Origin: Cephalotus follicularis
Taxonomy: Eukaryota; Streptophyta; Magnoliopsida; Oxalidales; Cephalotaceae
Length of the DNA stretch: 64,000 bases
Reading direction: 5' to 3'
Assembly: GCA_001972305.1 (NCBI GenBank)
Contig: BDDD01000560.1
Location: 976,488-1,040,487, forward strand
The translations under genes were made by a program, and so were the position numbers. The stretch's first letter is position 1. Each line of letters begins with the position of its first letter. Below are positions 36,070-45,662 of the stretch, piece after piece. The notes below the pieces were generated by a model. The model was not told where the DNA came from. It ran no database searches and worked only from the letters and a program-made list of their open reading frames with translations.

Positions 36070-36398
36070 CAAAGACATCGACCCCAGCCCATGGACGTCG
36101 ATATCTTTCGCTTTAGAATGTTGTATCCTTGATTCCGCAGCAAAGACATCGACGTCTTTGCCTTGAGATGTCTTCTCCCCAGGAAAGACATCAATGTTGA
36201 ACATCGATGCGCATTCCCAGGCTACTTTTATTGAATCGCATCGACGTCTTTGTTAAGAGATATCGATGTCTTTTGCCAGATCTCTATACAAACAGAGAAA
36301 GACATCGATGTCTTTCGAAGACGTCGATATCTTTCCACCATTTTAAAGGTACACCCAGTTAAGCGTCGACGTCTTTCGCCAAGGACATCGACGCCTAA
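36070..36398. repeat. ATCGAT/GTCGAC palindrome array (A-solo 2)
   Basis: The same near-palindromes as in element A, read in the opposite direction: AAAGACATCGACGTCTTT, GACATCGATGTCTTTCG, GCGTCGACGTCTTTCG and others, about a dozen copies. Confidence 0.85.
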
Positions 36399-37933
36399 CG
36401 GGCTGAAAGGAGTTTTTAGCTATTTTAAAGCTGGTTTTTAACTTCTTTTCACATTGTCACTTGACTGGAGCCTCACTTGAGGTGTTCAAGTGTTTGAAAA
36501 CAGTTTTAATGATTGTATTGGCACATTGATTGATTGCTTGAGTCATAAGTGATGTGAGTCTAAGTCGGTATGTAGGATGCACATTCCCATTTCTCCATTA
36601 GACACCATCACTTATTGACATTGTTGTGACATTGCATTGACATGATTGATTGTATTGTATGGATCCTATAGAGCGACCTTATGATTCGTGTCGGCGAGTC
36701 AGGTTGTTGACTCTGTCCACTTATTTCGTTGATCGTTTCATTTATTTCATTGTTTCTTCTATTGTATTGTCGTGCTGATGAGCACTATTGATTGATTGGC
36801 GATTGATACTCCCTGAGGGTCATAGCTCCCTAACGGTAACAGTAGCTCCTTCGGTTGTAGCTCATCGAGATTGTATTGGCCCAGCCATAGGCTGGAAGAT
36901 CTATGAGTTCCAGACATGATCAGTTTGAGAAACATAGATAGATCTCCCACCCTTTTTGAAGGATTACCTTCCGTGGGATTGATCATTGCTAACTGATTGA
37001 CATTGTATTAACCCGAGGTCACATGCTCTATAGGACATTTATTGATTGATTGGGTGTTTTATACACCACCATTGAGTGTCTGCCATTGATTGATTGTTAT
37101 AGATCCTACCCGTATGCTCTGTTATGGGCCATTGTCATACGGGTAGTTTGATCGCCAATTGTACGCATGCATTTACCATGTCATGCATTGATATTGTACA
37201 CTGCACATTGATATTGCATAAACTGTCACCGATATTGCACATTGTACATGCATACACGCTGCATGAGGATTCTGCTTAGCCAGTGTGGCTAACCCCATCC
37301 TTTGGGGTGGGGCTGTGTTGTACATTTTGTGTGCGGCATAGGTAGGGCAGCAGGCAGCAGCGGACCGAAGGATTAAAGATTCCATCGACAGAGGGGATCG
37401 TCTGGATCTGACAGAGTTCTTTGTAATATTGCATTGAGGAGTTTGATAAGTGTATTGTAAAAGATTGGTATTGTAAAGGATTTGTTTTGTATTGTACCGT
37501 ATAGATGGATTTTTGTATTGTATCTTTCGCACAATGATATGTATTGTAAAATTTTAAGTTTTTCCGTATTTTTATATTGCTAGTCCCGACCATTGTATTA
37601 TTGTGTATTGGATTGAGATTAATGTCACGTGTCCTCCCTGCGGGCGCGGGGTGTTACAATTATTGATATTGATCATTAGATTGTGTTAAAACATGCTGGA
37701 ACTTGCTTTTGATCATGAATTTTAAGGCATGTTTTGAAAATATTTTTCTACCATGAATAATCTGAAAATTTATATGTTTGTGCATTAATATTGTTATACT
37801 GGAGTTTTAAACAAAGGGATCATGTTTTATGATATATCTACTACTGTTTTGATGCATTGTGATAAGCAAAACGAAATTGGTTCATGATTTTCAAATGGTT
37901 TTCTCGACTGATATCACGTTTTCAACCCGGAAG

Positions 37934-38230
37934 CATCGACGCTTATACCTTCATTGTCGACGCTTATGCATGTAAAATTATTTTGTTGCATGTGTTAAAA
38001 CTTCTTTGGATTTTGAATTTTGTCAACGCTTTAGCCACAACCGCCGACGATTTCCTTTGTAAAATGCCAAGTTTTCTTCAACGTTTGCTTCAACGCCTTG
38101 TCCATGTTTTATTCAAAACGGTCGACACCTTGGTTTTGGGAGTCAACGCTTTCATAGTATTTTTTTCATGCATTGTTTCGATGCTTTGACATGTTTTATC
38201 AATGTTTTGCTCTTTTGGTGTCAGCGTTTT
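37934..38230. repeat. GTCGACGC word array (LTR H, part 2)
   Basis: Copies such as GCATCGACGCTT, TGTCGACGCTT, CCGCCGACG, GGTCGACACC and GTCAACGCTTT, continuing the array of part 1. Confidence 0.65.
38226..38230. repeat. Target-site duplication GTTTT, left copy (element I)
   Basis: GTTTT before element I; GTTTT again at 45658-45662 after it. Confidence 0.82.
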
Positions 38231-38374
38231 TGTAACGCCCGGGATTTTCGTTAAGGTGTAATATTGCATTTCTAATGTAAGTTTATGCGTGGAATTAACG
38301 AAGATTGTGTTTTCCCCTTTGGTGTGGTAAAAGTTGCAAGAAAAAGTGTTTTAGTGTGCTTTTGGTGCAGGGGG

Positions 38375-38506
38375 CAGCCGACTGCCACCCAGAGGCAGCC
38401 GACTGGACTCCCCTGGTGAAGGCGGCAGCCGGCTGTTGTGAGGAAACAGCCGACTGTTTTGAGTGTCGGCAGAAATAGTCGACTGCCAAGTGAAGGCAGT
38501 CGACTG
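38375..38506. repeat. CAGYCGRCTG cluster, element I 5' LTR upstream
   Basis: Six units, including CAGCCGGCTG and CAGTCGACTG, in the upstream part of the LTR. The 3' LTR has the same cluster with one unit fewer. Confidence 0.82.
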
Positions 38507-39040
38507 CCAGGCGCCAGATAGCCACGTGTTGTCAGCCTTTAAGTGGTGAAAAGTGGGTATTTTGGCATTTGTGCCATTTGGCAGAGAGAGGGGGCCAGGT
38601 CTCCTTGATAAAAACGCAATTTCCTCCCCTCAATCTCCATCTCCTTTGTGATTCAAGTGTGTTTGAAGGTGAGTTTGAGAGTGAAAGTGTGTGTGTTTGT
38701 GTTGTGGACATAAGGAGTTGTGTTGAACCGTGGGCTTGGAGGCCGGACCAGCGGAGGAATCGGACCCGTGGAAGGCTTCTGGACGCGTTTGGAGGTGCAA
38801 GGACCTCGGATCTAGGACTTAAAGAGGTGGATTGCAACTCCTAACTTGGAGTTCTAAGGTAGGGGAAAGCTATATTTGTGATTCAAAGTCAATTATAATG
38901 ATGTTATGAGTAAAATGCATATGTGATATTGTGATAGAGGCTTGAATATGTGTTGTGGTGATAATGATTGTGGTTGGAAATGGTTTAAATGTGGATTGAA
39001 GTGTCTGTTTGTTGCTATTTTTGGGCACTGCCTGTAGGGG

Positions 39041-39570
39041 CAGTCGACTGTCCAGGGAGGACAGCCGACTGTCCAAGGCTAGCAGTCGACTGTCCCGGGA
39101 GGACAGCCGACTGTCCAAGGAGAACAGCCGACTGGGCATCTGAGCCAGTTGACTGGTTGTGCCTGGAATTGCAGGTTTCTTCCTATTGTTTGTGCAGCCG
39201 ACTGCCAAGGAAGGCAGCCGACTGTGTGGTGGTCCAGCCGACTATTTTGGGTAACAGCCGACTGTCCACGTGTCACCCTACCATGCCTGCTGGGACTGGT
39301 GGCAGCAAGGAAATGTGCATTGTATTGGACTAGCCGACTGCCTGGAGAGGGTAGCCGACTGCTATGTGAGGGACAGCCGACTGCCAAGGAGGGCAGCCGA
39401 CTATTGGCATGGGACAGCCGACTGCCAAGGAGGGCAGCCGACTGTTGGCATGGGACAGCCGACTGCCAAGGAGGGCAGCCGACTGGTGGTTAAGGGCAGC
39501 CGACTGCCAAGTGTGGGACAGCCGACTGTTAGAGGAGAACAGCCGACTGTTAGTGAGAAACAGCTGACTG
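39041..39570. repeat. CAGYCGRCTG array, element I 5' LTR (about 22 units)
   Basis: The densest array in the window: about 22 units of CAGCCGACTG, CAGTCGACTG or close variants in 530 bases. At 39370-39475 it includes a higher-order unit of about 41 bases (pairs of motifs joined by CCAAGGAGGG and TTGGCATGG). Translations across it give Cys/Pro/Leu-rich repeat peptides in several frames, which are by-products. Confidence 0.9.
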
Positions 39571-39849
39571 GTTGGGACCGTTTTGCATTGTGAGCATATG
39601 TATGCATATTGTACTGTGTTAAATTGTATTTCAAGTTGGTTATTGAGGATTGTGAAACATTTTACCCCTTTTTGGAAGTGCAAATGTGATATACATAAAT
39701 CATTATTTTATGTGAAATGTACGTTTTGAGATATATACATATTCTCGAAAGATTGTGAAAGTAGCTTCCAAAACCTTGCGAAAATGTGAATGGTTTATTA
39801 AAATCATTAGTTGTTTGGAAAATGGTTTCCAAAAGGATTGTGAAAATGT

Positions 39850-40075
39850 AGGGACTTTTGTGGAAGTCGCTCAGAAGGCAAGGTTGTTAGAGAGTATCTC
39901 AAATGAAGACCGTGCTGAAAGGGCTCGTAGACAGCAGAGCAAACAGAGCCCTACTCAGTTTAGGCCAGCGTCATCCCAATGGCAAGGCAGTGATTCTCCA
40001 CCCAGATTGTCTGAGAACCAGTCTCAGCAGACTGCCACCCAAGGAACTCCTAGTCAGGGGAGTAATGTAAGGCCC
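39850..40075 (+). pseudogene. Element I gag remnant, part 1 (fossil)
   Basis: Plus-strand translation VAQKARLLESISNEDRAERA and a Gln/Ser/Pro-rich linker, typical of the end of a chromovirus gag ahead of its zinc knuckles. It is interrupted by the solo A-family LTR at 40076 and resumes at 42158. The element is broken. Confidence 0.7.
40071..40075. repeat. Target-site duplication GGCCC, left copy
   Basis: GGCCC at 40071-40075 and again at 42158-42162, flanking the solo A-family LTR. Confidence 0.85.
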
Positions 40076-42157
40076 TGTGACGACCGAATTCCCTTTAGGT
40101 ACTATTCATGCATACATCGTACCGTATTTATACCGTATTGGACTGTACTGAACCATATTGTATTGAGGTATTCTTATACCTATTGATATTGTAGTGGTTA
40201 TATGCATGTATAGTCGGGTTTTTGGGCTGAGTTTCGGAGAATTGATCCAATTGACTATTTAAGTCAATTTTCTCTCTTTTCTCTCATTATTCTCATTTCC
40301 TCTCCTCTCTCTCTATCTTCTCTCTCTCTCCCTCTTGCTGGCAGCCTCCACTTTCCTCTCTTGCAGCTGGAATTGCATCTCCATCAACAAGAGCAGTGAT
40401 TACAAGTTGTAGCTTACCAATTGAACAAGAAAGTAGCGGTTTTTGGGTGATTTCTACCGATCGATTGAGTGGAAGCTCAACTTTTGAAGCTTCAGTGATG
40501 GTAGGACTTCTTTACTGAATTGCCTACTGTTTTATTGATTGATTGACTGAATTGCATGATTGAATTGAATGTTTGAGTGATTGAATTGAGGTTTTTGGGT
40601 TTATAGCAAACCCTTGACCTAATTGTTAAATTGAATGATTGAACTGGTTTTGGAAGGTTGTAACTAGTTTTACTAACCTCAAATGATTGATTGTAAACTT
40701 TGGTTTTTCAAAGAATGTCTTTTAATTGGATTTTGATATGAGATTGGCCCATTTTCTACCAGAAAAATCGACACTGCCAGGAAAGACGTCGACCCCTAGC
40801 CCAAAGGCGTCGATGTCTTTCTCATACGAGAGCAATATTCTTGATTCTGCAGCAAAGACATCGACGTCTTTATAAAGACGTCAACGTCTTTGCATCGAGA
40901 CGTCTCCCCAGAAAAGGCGTCGATGCCGAACATCGATGCATATTCTCTCATTAATTTTATTGACAAGCGTCGACGCCTTTCATTAAATACGTCGACGTCT
41001 TTTGGCCAATCCTCTACATAAACAAGGAAAGACATCGATGTCTTTATAAATACATCGACGTCTTTCCTCCACTTTAAAGAGGAGTCGACGTCTTTCATTA
41101 AAGACGTCGACGCCTAATGTACTGAAAAGAGTTTTGATTGTTTTAAAGCTAGTTTTCTACTTCTTTTCACATAGCCACTTGACCGGAACCTCTTTTGAGG
41201 TGTTCAAGTGTTTGAAAACAGTTTTATTGATTGTACTGACCGATTGATTGCTTGGGTCATAAGTGTTGCTGCGACTCTAAGTCGGTAAAATGGATGCACG
41301 TTCCCATCCCTCCATTAGGCACCACCACTTATTGCTTTGCTTCGACGTTGTATTGGTACATCGATCGATTGCTTGAGTCGTGAGTGTTGTTGCGAGCCTA
41401 AGTCGGTACGATGGACGCACGTTCCCATTTCTCCATTAGACACCACCACTTATTGACTTTACCCAATATTGTATTGACTGGATTGATTAATTGATTGTAT
41501 TGTATGGATCCTATAGAGCGACCTTATGATTCGTGTCAGCATGTTAGGGCGTTGACCTTGTCCGCCTATTCCGTCGATCGTTTCATTTATTGTAATGTAT
41601 TGACCCGCTGACGAGCGGTATTGATTGTTGCTCACTTTATGGTTGAGCTTACCGATTGTTGCTCCCTGACGGTCGAGCTTACCGATTGCTCCCTTTATGG
41701 TTGAGCTTACCGTACCGACCCAGCCATAGGCTGGAAGATCTATGAGTTCCAAACCTGATCAATCTGGAAAGGGTTTCTGCTTAGCCAGTGTGGCTAACCC
41801 CATCCTTCGGGGTGGGGCTGTGTTGTACCTTTGTGTGCTGCATAGGTAGGGCAGCGGGTAGCAGTGGACAGAAAGACTGAGAACCGTTGATCGCATGACT
41901 GCTTGGACAGCGAGGAGTTGGTTATGATAGATTGAAGTGTATTGTATTGAAAGTTTGTTAATGTTTTGAATAGACTTGTATTGTAAAGGAAGTTGTATCG
42001 TATGTATGGATTAGTGTATTGTTTCTTCCGCAACTGATATATATATTGCAAAGTTTTAAGTTTTTCCGCATTTTATATTGCTAGTCCCGACCATTATATT
42101 GTATATTCGACCGAGCGTAATGCCACGTGTCCGCTCATGCCGGCGCGGGGTGTTACA
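40076..42157 (+). mobile_element. Solo LTR of the A family, copy 3
   Basis: 2.08 kb from TGTGACGACCG to GGGGTGTTACA inside the gag remnant of element I, with a perfect GGCCC duplication. It has a palindrome array at 40781-41118 and the conserved stem-loop at 41781-41797. It is shorter than the other A-family LTRs by internal differences. It is the innermost level of the nest D>H>I. Confidence 0.88.
40781..41118. repeat. ATCGAT/GTCGAC palindrome array (A-solo 3)
   Basis: About a dozen units such as GACGTCGACGTCTTT, GGCGTCGATG and GACATCGATGTCTTT. GTCGAC centres outnumber ATCGAT centres here more than in the other copies. Confidence 0.84.
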
Positions 42158-42370
42158 GGCCCGGAGTTTGTTTTCACTGTGGTCGTACCGGTCATCAAGT
42201 GAAGGATTGTCGGGTAAAGAAAGGGTTGTGTATGAAGTGTGCAGCATCTGGTCACTTGGTGAGGGATTGTCCAGAGATTTCTATGGCAGTAACCGCAGGA
42301 CCTACTGGCGGTAGTAGCGCTGCAGCTGGGTCTTCGCAGCGAAGGGACACCGGCAAGGGCATCATGTGAG
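42158..42370 (+). pseudogene. Element I gag remnant, part 2: two zinc knuckles (fossil)
   Basis: Plus-strand translation with two CCHC knuckles in a row, CFHCGRTGHQVKDC and CMKCAASGHLVRDC, followed by a Gly/Ser/Ala-rich tail ending [12 protein letters not shown] knuckles bind the element RNA. The twin arrangement is that of plant chromovirus nucleocapsid, and element C has a comparable pair. No protease follows; the stretch to 42644 is an untranslated tail leading to the polypurine tract. Confidence 0.85.
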
Positions 42371-42644
42371 GTAACAGTCCTTACTTTTGTTTTAAGCATG
42401 AGTTTGTTTTCTTTTGCTTTCGTAAGTGACTTGTTGTTACCAATAAGAGTTGTTCTGGGTCTACGGACCGTTTGAGTTGTAAGTGAACTGTTTAAGTGGA
42501 CCAACTCCTGGTAAGGGTTGTAAGTGATAGTGAGCCACATGCGGCCATGGCCGTGGACAGACGAGGGATAGCGAAAGAGAAAATGCGAGACCGTTTTTCT
42601 CTTTTGCCTTGGTGTTGTTTTAATTTCAAGGACGAAATTCCTTG
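42371..42644 (+). other. Element I 3' untranslated stretch
   Basis: Non-coding, about 270 bases, ending with CAAGGACGAAATTCCTTG, a near-palindrome, just before the polypurine tract. Nothing else is recognised. Confidence 0.5.
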
Positions 42645-42657
42645 AAGGGGGGGTGGA
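42645..42657 (+). other. Polypurine tract of element I
   Basis: AAGGGGGGGTGGA directly before TGTAACGCCC, the 3' LTR start. Confidence 0.82.
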
Positions 42658-42801
42658 TGTAACGCCCGGGATTTTCGTTAAGGTGTAATATTGCATTTCT
42701 AATGTAAGTTTATGCGTGGAATTAACGAAGATTGTGTTTTCCCCTTTGGTGTGGTAAAAGTTGCAAGAAAAAGTGTTTTAGTGTGCTTTTGGTGTAGGGG
42801 G

Positions 42802-42912
42802 CAGCCGACTGGACTCCCCTGGTGAAGGCGGCAGCCGGCTGTTGTGAGGAAACAGCCGACTGTTTTGAGTGTCGGCAGAAACAGTCGACTGCCAAGTGAA
42901 GGCAGTCTACTG
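42802..42912. repeat. CAGYCGRCTG cluster, element I 3' LTR upstream
   Basis: Five units in about 110 bases; the counterpart of 38375-38506. Confidence 0.8.
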
Positions 42913-43447
42913 CCAGGCGCCAGACAGCCACGTGCTGTCAACCTTTAAGTGGTAAAAAGTGGGTATTTTGGCATTTGTGGCATTTAGCAGAGAGAGGGGG
43001 CCGGGTCTCCTTGATAAAAACGCAATTTCCTCTCCTCAATCTCCCATCTCCTTTGTGATTCAAGAGTGTTTGAAGGTGAGTTTGAGAGTGAAAGTGTGTG
43101 TGTTTGTGTTGTGGACATAAGGAGTTGTCTTGAACCGTGGGCTTGGAGGCCGGACCAGCGGAGGAATCGGACCCGTGGAAGGCTGCTGGACGCGTTTGGA
43201 GGTGCAACGACCTCGGATCTAGGACTTAAAGAGGTGGATTGCAACTCCTAACTTGGAGTTCTAAGGTAGGGGAAAGCTATATTTGTGATTCAAAGTCAAT
43301 TATAATGATATTATGAGTGAAATGCATATGTGATATTGTGATAGAGGCATGAATATGTGTTGTGGTGATAATGATTGTGGTTGGAAATGGTTTAAATGTG
43401 GATTGAAGTGTGTGTTTGCTGCTGTTTTTGGGCACTGCCCGTAGGGG

Positions 43448-43935
43448 CAGTCGACTGTCCAGGGAGGACAGCCGACTGTCCAAGGCTAGCAGTCGACTGT
43501 CCCGGGAGGACAACCGACTATCCAAGGAGAACAGCCGACTGGGCATTGGAGCCAGTCGACTGGTTGTGCCTGGAATTGCAGGTTTCTTCCTATTATTTGT
43601 GCATCCGACTGCCAAGGAAGGCAGTCGACTGTGTGGTGGTCCAGCCGACTGTTTTGGGTAACAGCCGATTGTCCATGTGTCACCCTACCAGGCCTGCTGG
43701 GACAGGTGGCAGCAAGGAAATGTGCATTGTATTGGACCAGCCGACTGCTTGGAGAGGGCAGCCGACTGCTATGTGAGGGACAGCCGACTGCCAAGGAGGG
43801 CAGCCGACTGTTGGCATGGGATAGCCGACTACCAAGGAGGGCAGCCGACTGGTGGTTAAGGGCAGCTGACTGCCAAGTGTGGGACAGCCGACTGTTAGAG
43901 GAGAACAGTCGACTGTCAGTGAGAAATAACTGACT
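43448..43935. repeat. CAGYCGRCTG array, element I 3' LTR
   Basis: About 20 units in 490 bases; the counterpart of 39041-39570 with fewer copies of the 41-base higher-order unit. Arrays in sister LTRs therefore expand or contract. Confidence 0.88.
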
Positions 43936-44689
43936 GGTTGGGACCGTTTTGCATTGTGAGCATATGTACGCATATTGTACTGTGTTAAATTGTATTTCAA
44001 GTTGGTTATTGAGGATTGTGAAACATTTTACCCCTTTTGGGAAGTGCAAATGTGATTTACATAAATCATTATTTTATGTGAAATGTACGTTTTGAGATGT
44101 ATACATCTTCTCGAAAGATTATGAAAGTAGCTTCCAAAACCTTGCGAAAATGTGAATGGTTTATTAAAATCATTAGTTGTTTGGAAAATGGTTTCCAAAA
44201 GGATTGTGAAAATGTGAATGGTTTATTAAAATCATTGGTTGTTGGGAAAAGTATGTTTTCCAAAAGGATTGTGAAAATGGCTTTCGAGGGTTTGCGAAAC
44301 TGTTATACAAAGATGTATTTTGTGGTATTTGAATGTAGTTCAAATAACCGGGTTTAACTAAAGTGTATTGTTACAAGTATTTTGATACTTGAGTTTTGGG
44401 AAAATGATCGTTATATATATTTTGGCAAATATATATGTTGCAAGTATTTATATCTATAAATTACTTGAAATGTTTAAAGAGAAATGTATTGTTGCAAGTA
44501 TTTTATGAATCATAATTTACTTGGGAAATGAAGTGTTATATATATGTTTTGACAAATATATATATGTCGAAAGTATTTATACTTTAACCGTTTTGGGAAC
44601 GAGATGTTTTGATCAAGTATTTATTTTATAAACTACTTGAGTGGTGTTGTGGGTGCTGTGTTGCACTGTTATTATGACTATGTTGAGTG

Positions 44690-44950
44690 TTGGTACTTAG
44701 CCGCCGTGCTAGTATCATTATCGTGTACTGATTGATTGATTGTTGTTACTTAGCCGCCGTGCTAGTAATGTGGGTGTTATTGTATTGATTGTGATTGATT
44801 GTTGCCGCTAGCGGGGTAATGTTGGTACTTAGCCGCCGTGCTAGTATCGTGAGTGTTGCCGTTAGCGGGGAAGTGTTGGTACTTGCCGCCGTGCTTGTAT
44901 CGTAGTGAGTTCCGAGTGTTGTCCACGACGTCGTGCCTGTGACGGGAACA
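44690..44950. repeat. Second palindrome-rich tract in element I LTR
   Basis: Four copies of GTACTTAGCCGCCGTGCTAGT or close variants, two copies of a CCGCTAGCGG/CCGTTAGCGG block, and one 12-bp perfect palindrome CACGACGTCGTG. Units recur irregularly every 50-80 bases. This tract lies near the end of the LTR and uses different words from the CAGYCGRCTG array. Confidence 0.75.
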
Positions 44951-45657
44951 ATTGTTTGCTATTGAGTGATTGATTGTCTGCCTTGACATGCCTGATTGTT
45001 GTCCTTTGGGACGTGGCTATTCGTTATTGTGTAGTGTTGGGTCCTTAGAGGCCTGAGATATTGTTGGCCGTTGTGCCGTTGTGATATTGTGAACCGTGTA
45101 GTGCGGTAATGTATTGTGACATTGTGGTCTGTGACCGTGTGGTCGTGGTATATATATATATATATATATGCATTGAGATATAGTATGTAATGCATCATTG
45201 TGCATTCATATCATGAGATGTTTTATCCTTGACCCTGGATCGCTTTTATGGTTTTGCCGAGTGAGGACAAAGGCTAACCCCTTACAACTGCAGTGTGTTT
45301 CAGGTTGATGCAGCCGTGGGTTACTGTTGGGCTCCGAGGAGCGATATGGAGCTTTATGTTGTTTACTTTTGAGGAAATGTTTATGGAATATTGTAATAAA
45401 TGAATGGCTGTAATAAATGTATCGAGGTACTGATGTAAATTGTTCACGCTCCGTTTGTGGGCAGTTAGCTATGATGATGTTTTCTGTTGTAGCACGTAGT
45501 ATGGGATGCATGCTATGTTATGATTCGGCTTATTTTATATGCTTCCGCAAGATGTCAATGGATATGGAAAGTTTTAAATTTATGGTATTTTTGTATAAGC
45601 CGGATTTATATGTTAATTGCCACCACTTTATATGTTGTTGTGAAACGAGGTGTGACA

Positions 45658-45662
45658 GTTTT
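45658..45662. repeat. Target-site duplication GTTTT, right copy (element I)
   Basis: Partner of 38226-38230. Confidence 0.82.

Larger units (their letters stand above)
35389..37658 (+). mobile_element. Solo LTR of the A family, copy 2
   Basis: 2.27 kb from TGTGACGACCCG to GGGGTGTTACA, the plus-strand counterpart of the A LTRs. The flanks ATCAT (35384-35388) and ATTAT (37659-37663) match at four of five bases. It has a TATA-like CTATATAAG at 35558-35566, a palindrome array at 36070-36398 and the conserved stem-loop at 37276-37292. No internal region is present. It is inserted in LTR H. Confidence 0.87.
38231..39849 (+). repeat. Element I 5' LTR (partial)
   Basis: Matches the first 1.6 kb of the 3' LTR at 42658, from TGTAACGCCCGGG onward. 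It contains the CAGYCGRCTG clusters at 38375-38506 and 39041-39570. After it the sequence reads as gag. Confidence 0.85.
38231..45657 (+). mobile_element. Element I: gag-only Ty3/Gypsy-type element
   Basis: A plus-strand element flanked by GTTTT. Parts: a 5' LTR portion (38231 to about 39849), a short gag remnant with two zinc knuckles (39850-40075 and 42158-42370, split by a solo A-family LTR), a 3' untranslated stretch, the polypurine tract at 42645-42657, and a complete 3.0-kb 3' LTR (42658-45657). No protease, RT or integrase is present, so it is a non-autonomous form whose parent is not in the window. The LTR copies look about 98% alike by eye, so it is young. It is incomplete. Confidence 0.85.
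42658..45657 (+). repeat. Element I 3' LTR (complete)
   Basis: 3.0 kb from TGTAACGCCCGGG to GAGGTGTGACA, followed by GTTTT. It holds CAGYCGRCTG clusters at 42802-42912 and 43448-43935, another palindrome-rich tract at 44690-44950, a (TA)n run near 45150, and GTGAGGACAAAGGCTAACCCC near 45260, which resembles the same place in element C. Confidence 0.9.

Noticed and set aside
38569-38844. 91-aa ORF, also partly open at 43066-43251
   Set aside because: It lies in the LTR downstream of the putative U3; both copies are simply LTR partners and no domain is recognisable.
39041-39683. Cys/Pro/Leu-rich repeat ORFs over the motif arrays (also 43486-44049, 187 aa)
   Set aside because: The peptides are translations of the CAGYCGRCTG array and appear in several frames on both strands; unit number differs between sister LTRs, so there is no sign of protein-level constraint.
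39041-43935. CRISPR-like array (short repeats with similar-length spacers)
   Set aside because: Repeats are 10 bp, degenerate and palindromic, spacing varies, spacers repeat among themselves, and the context is a plant LTR.
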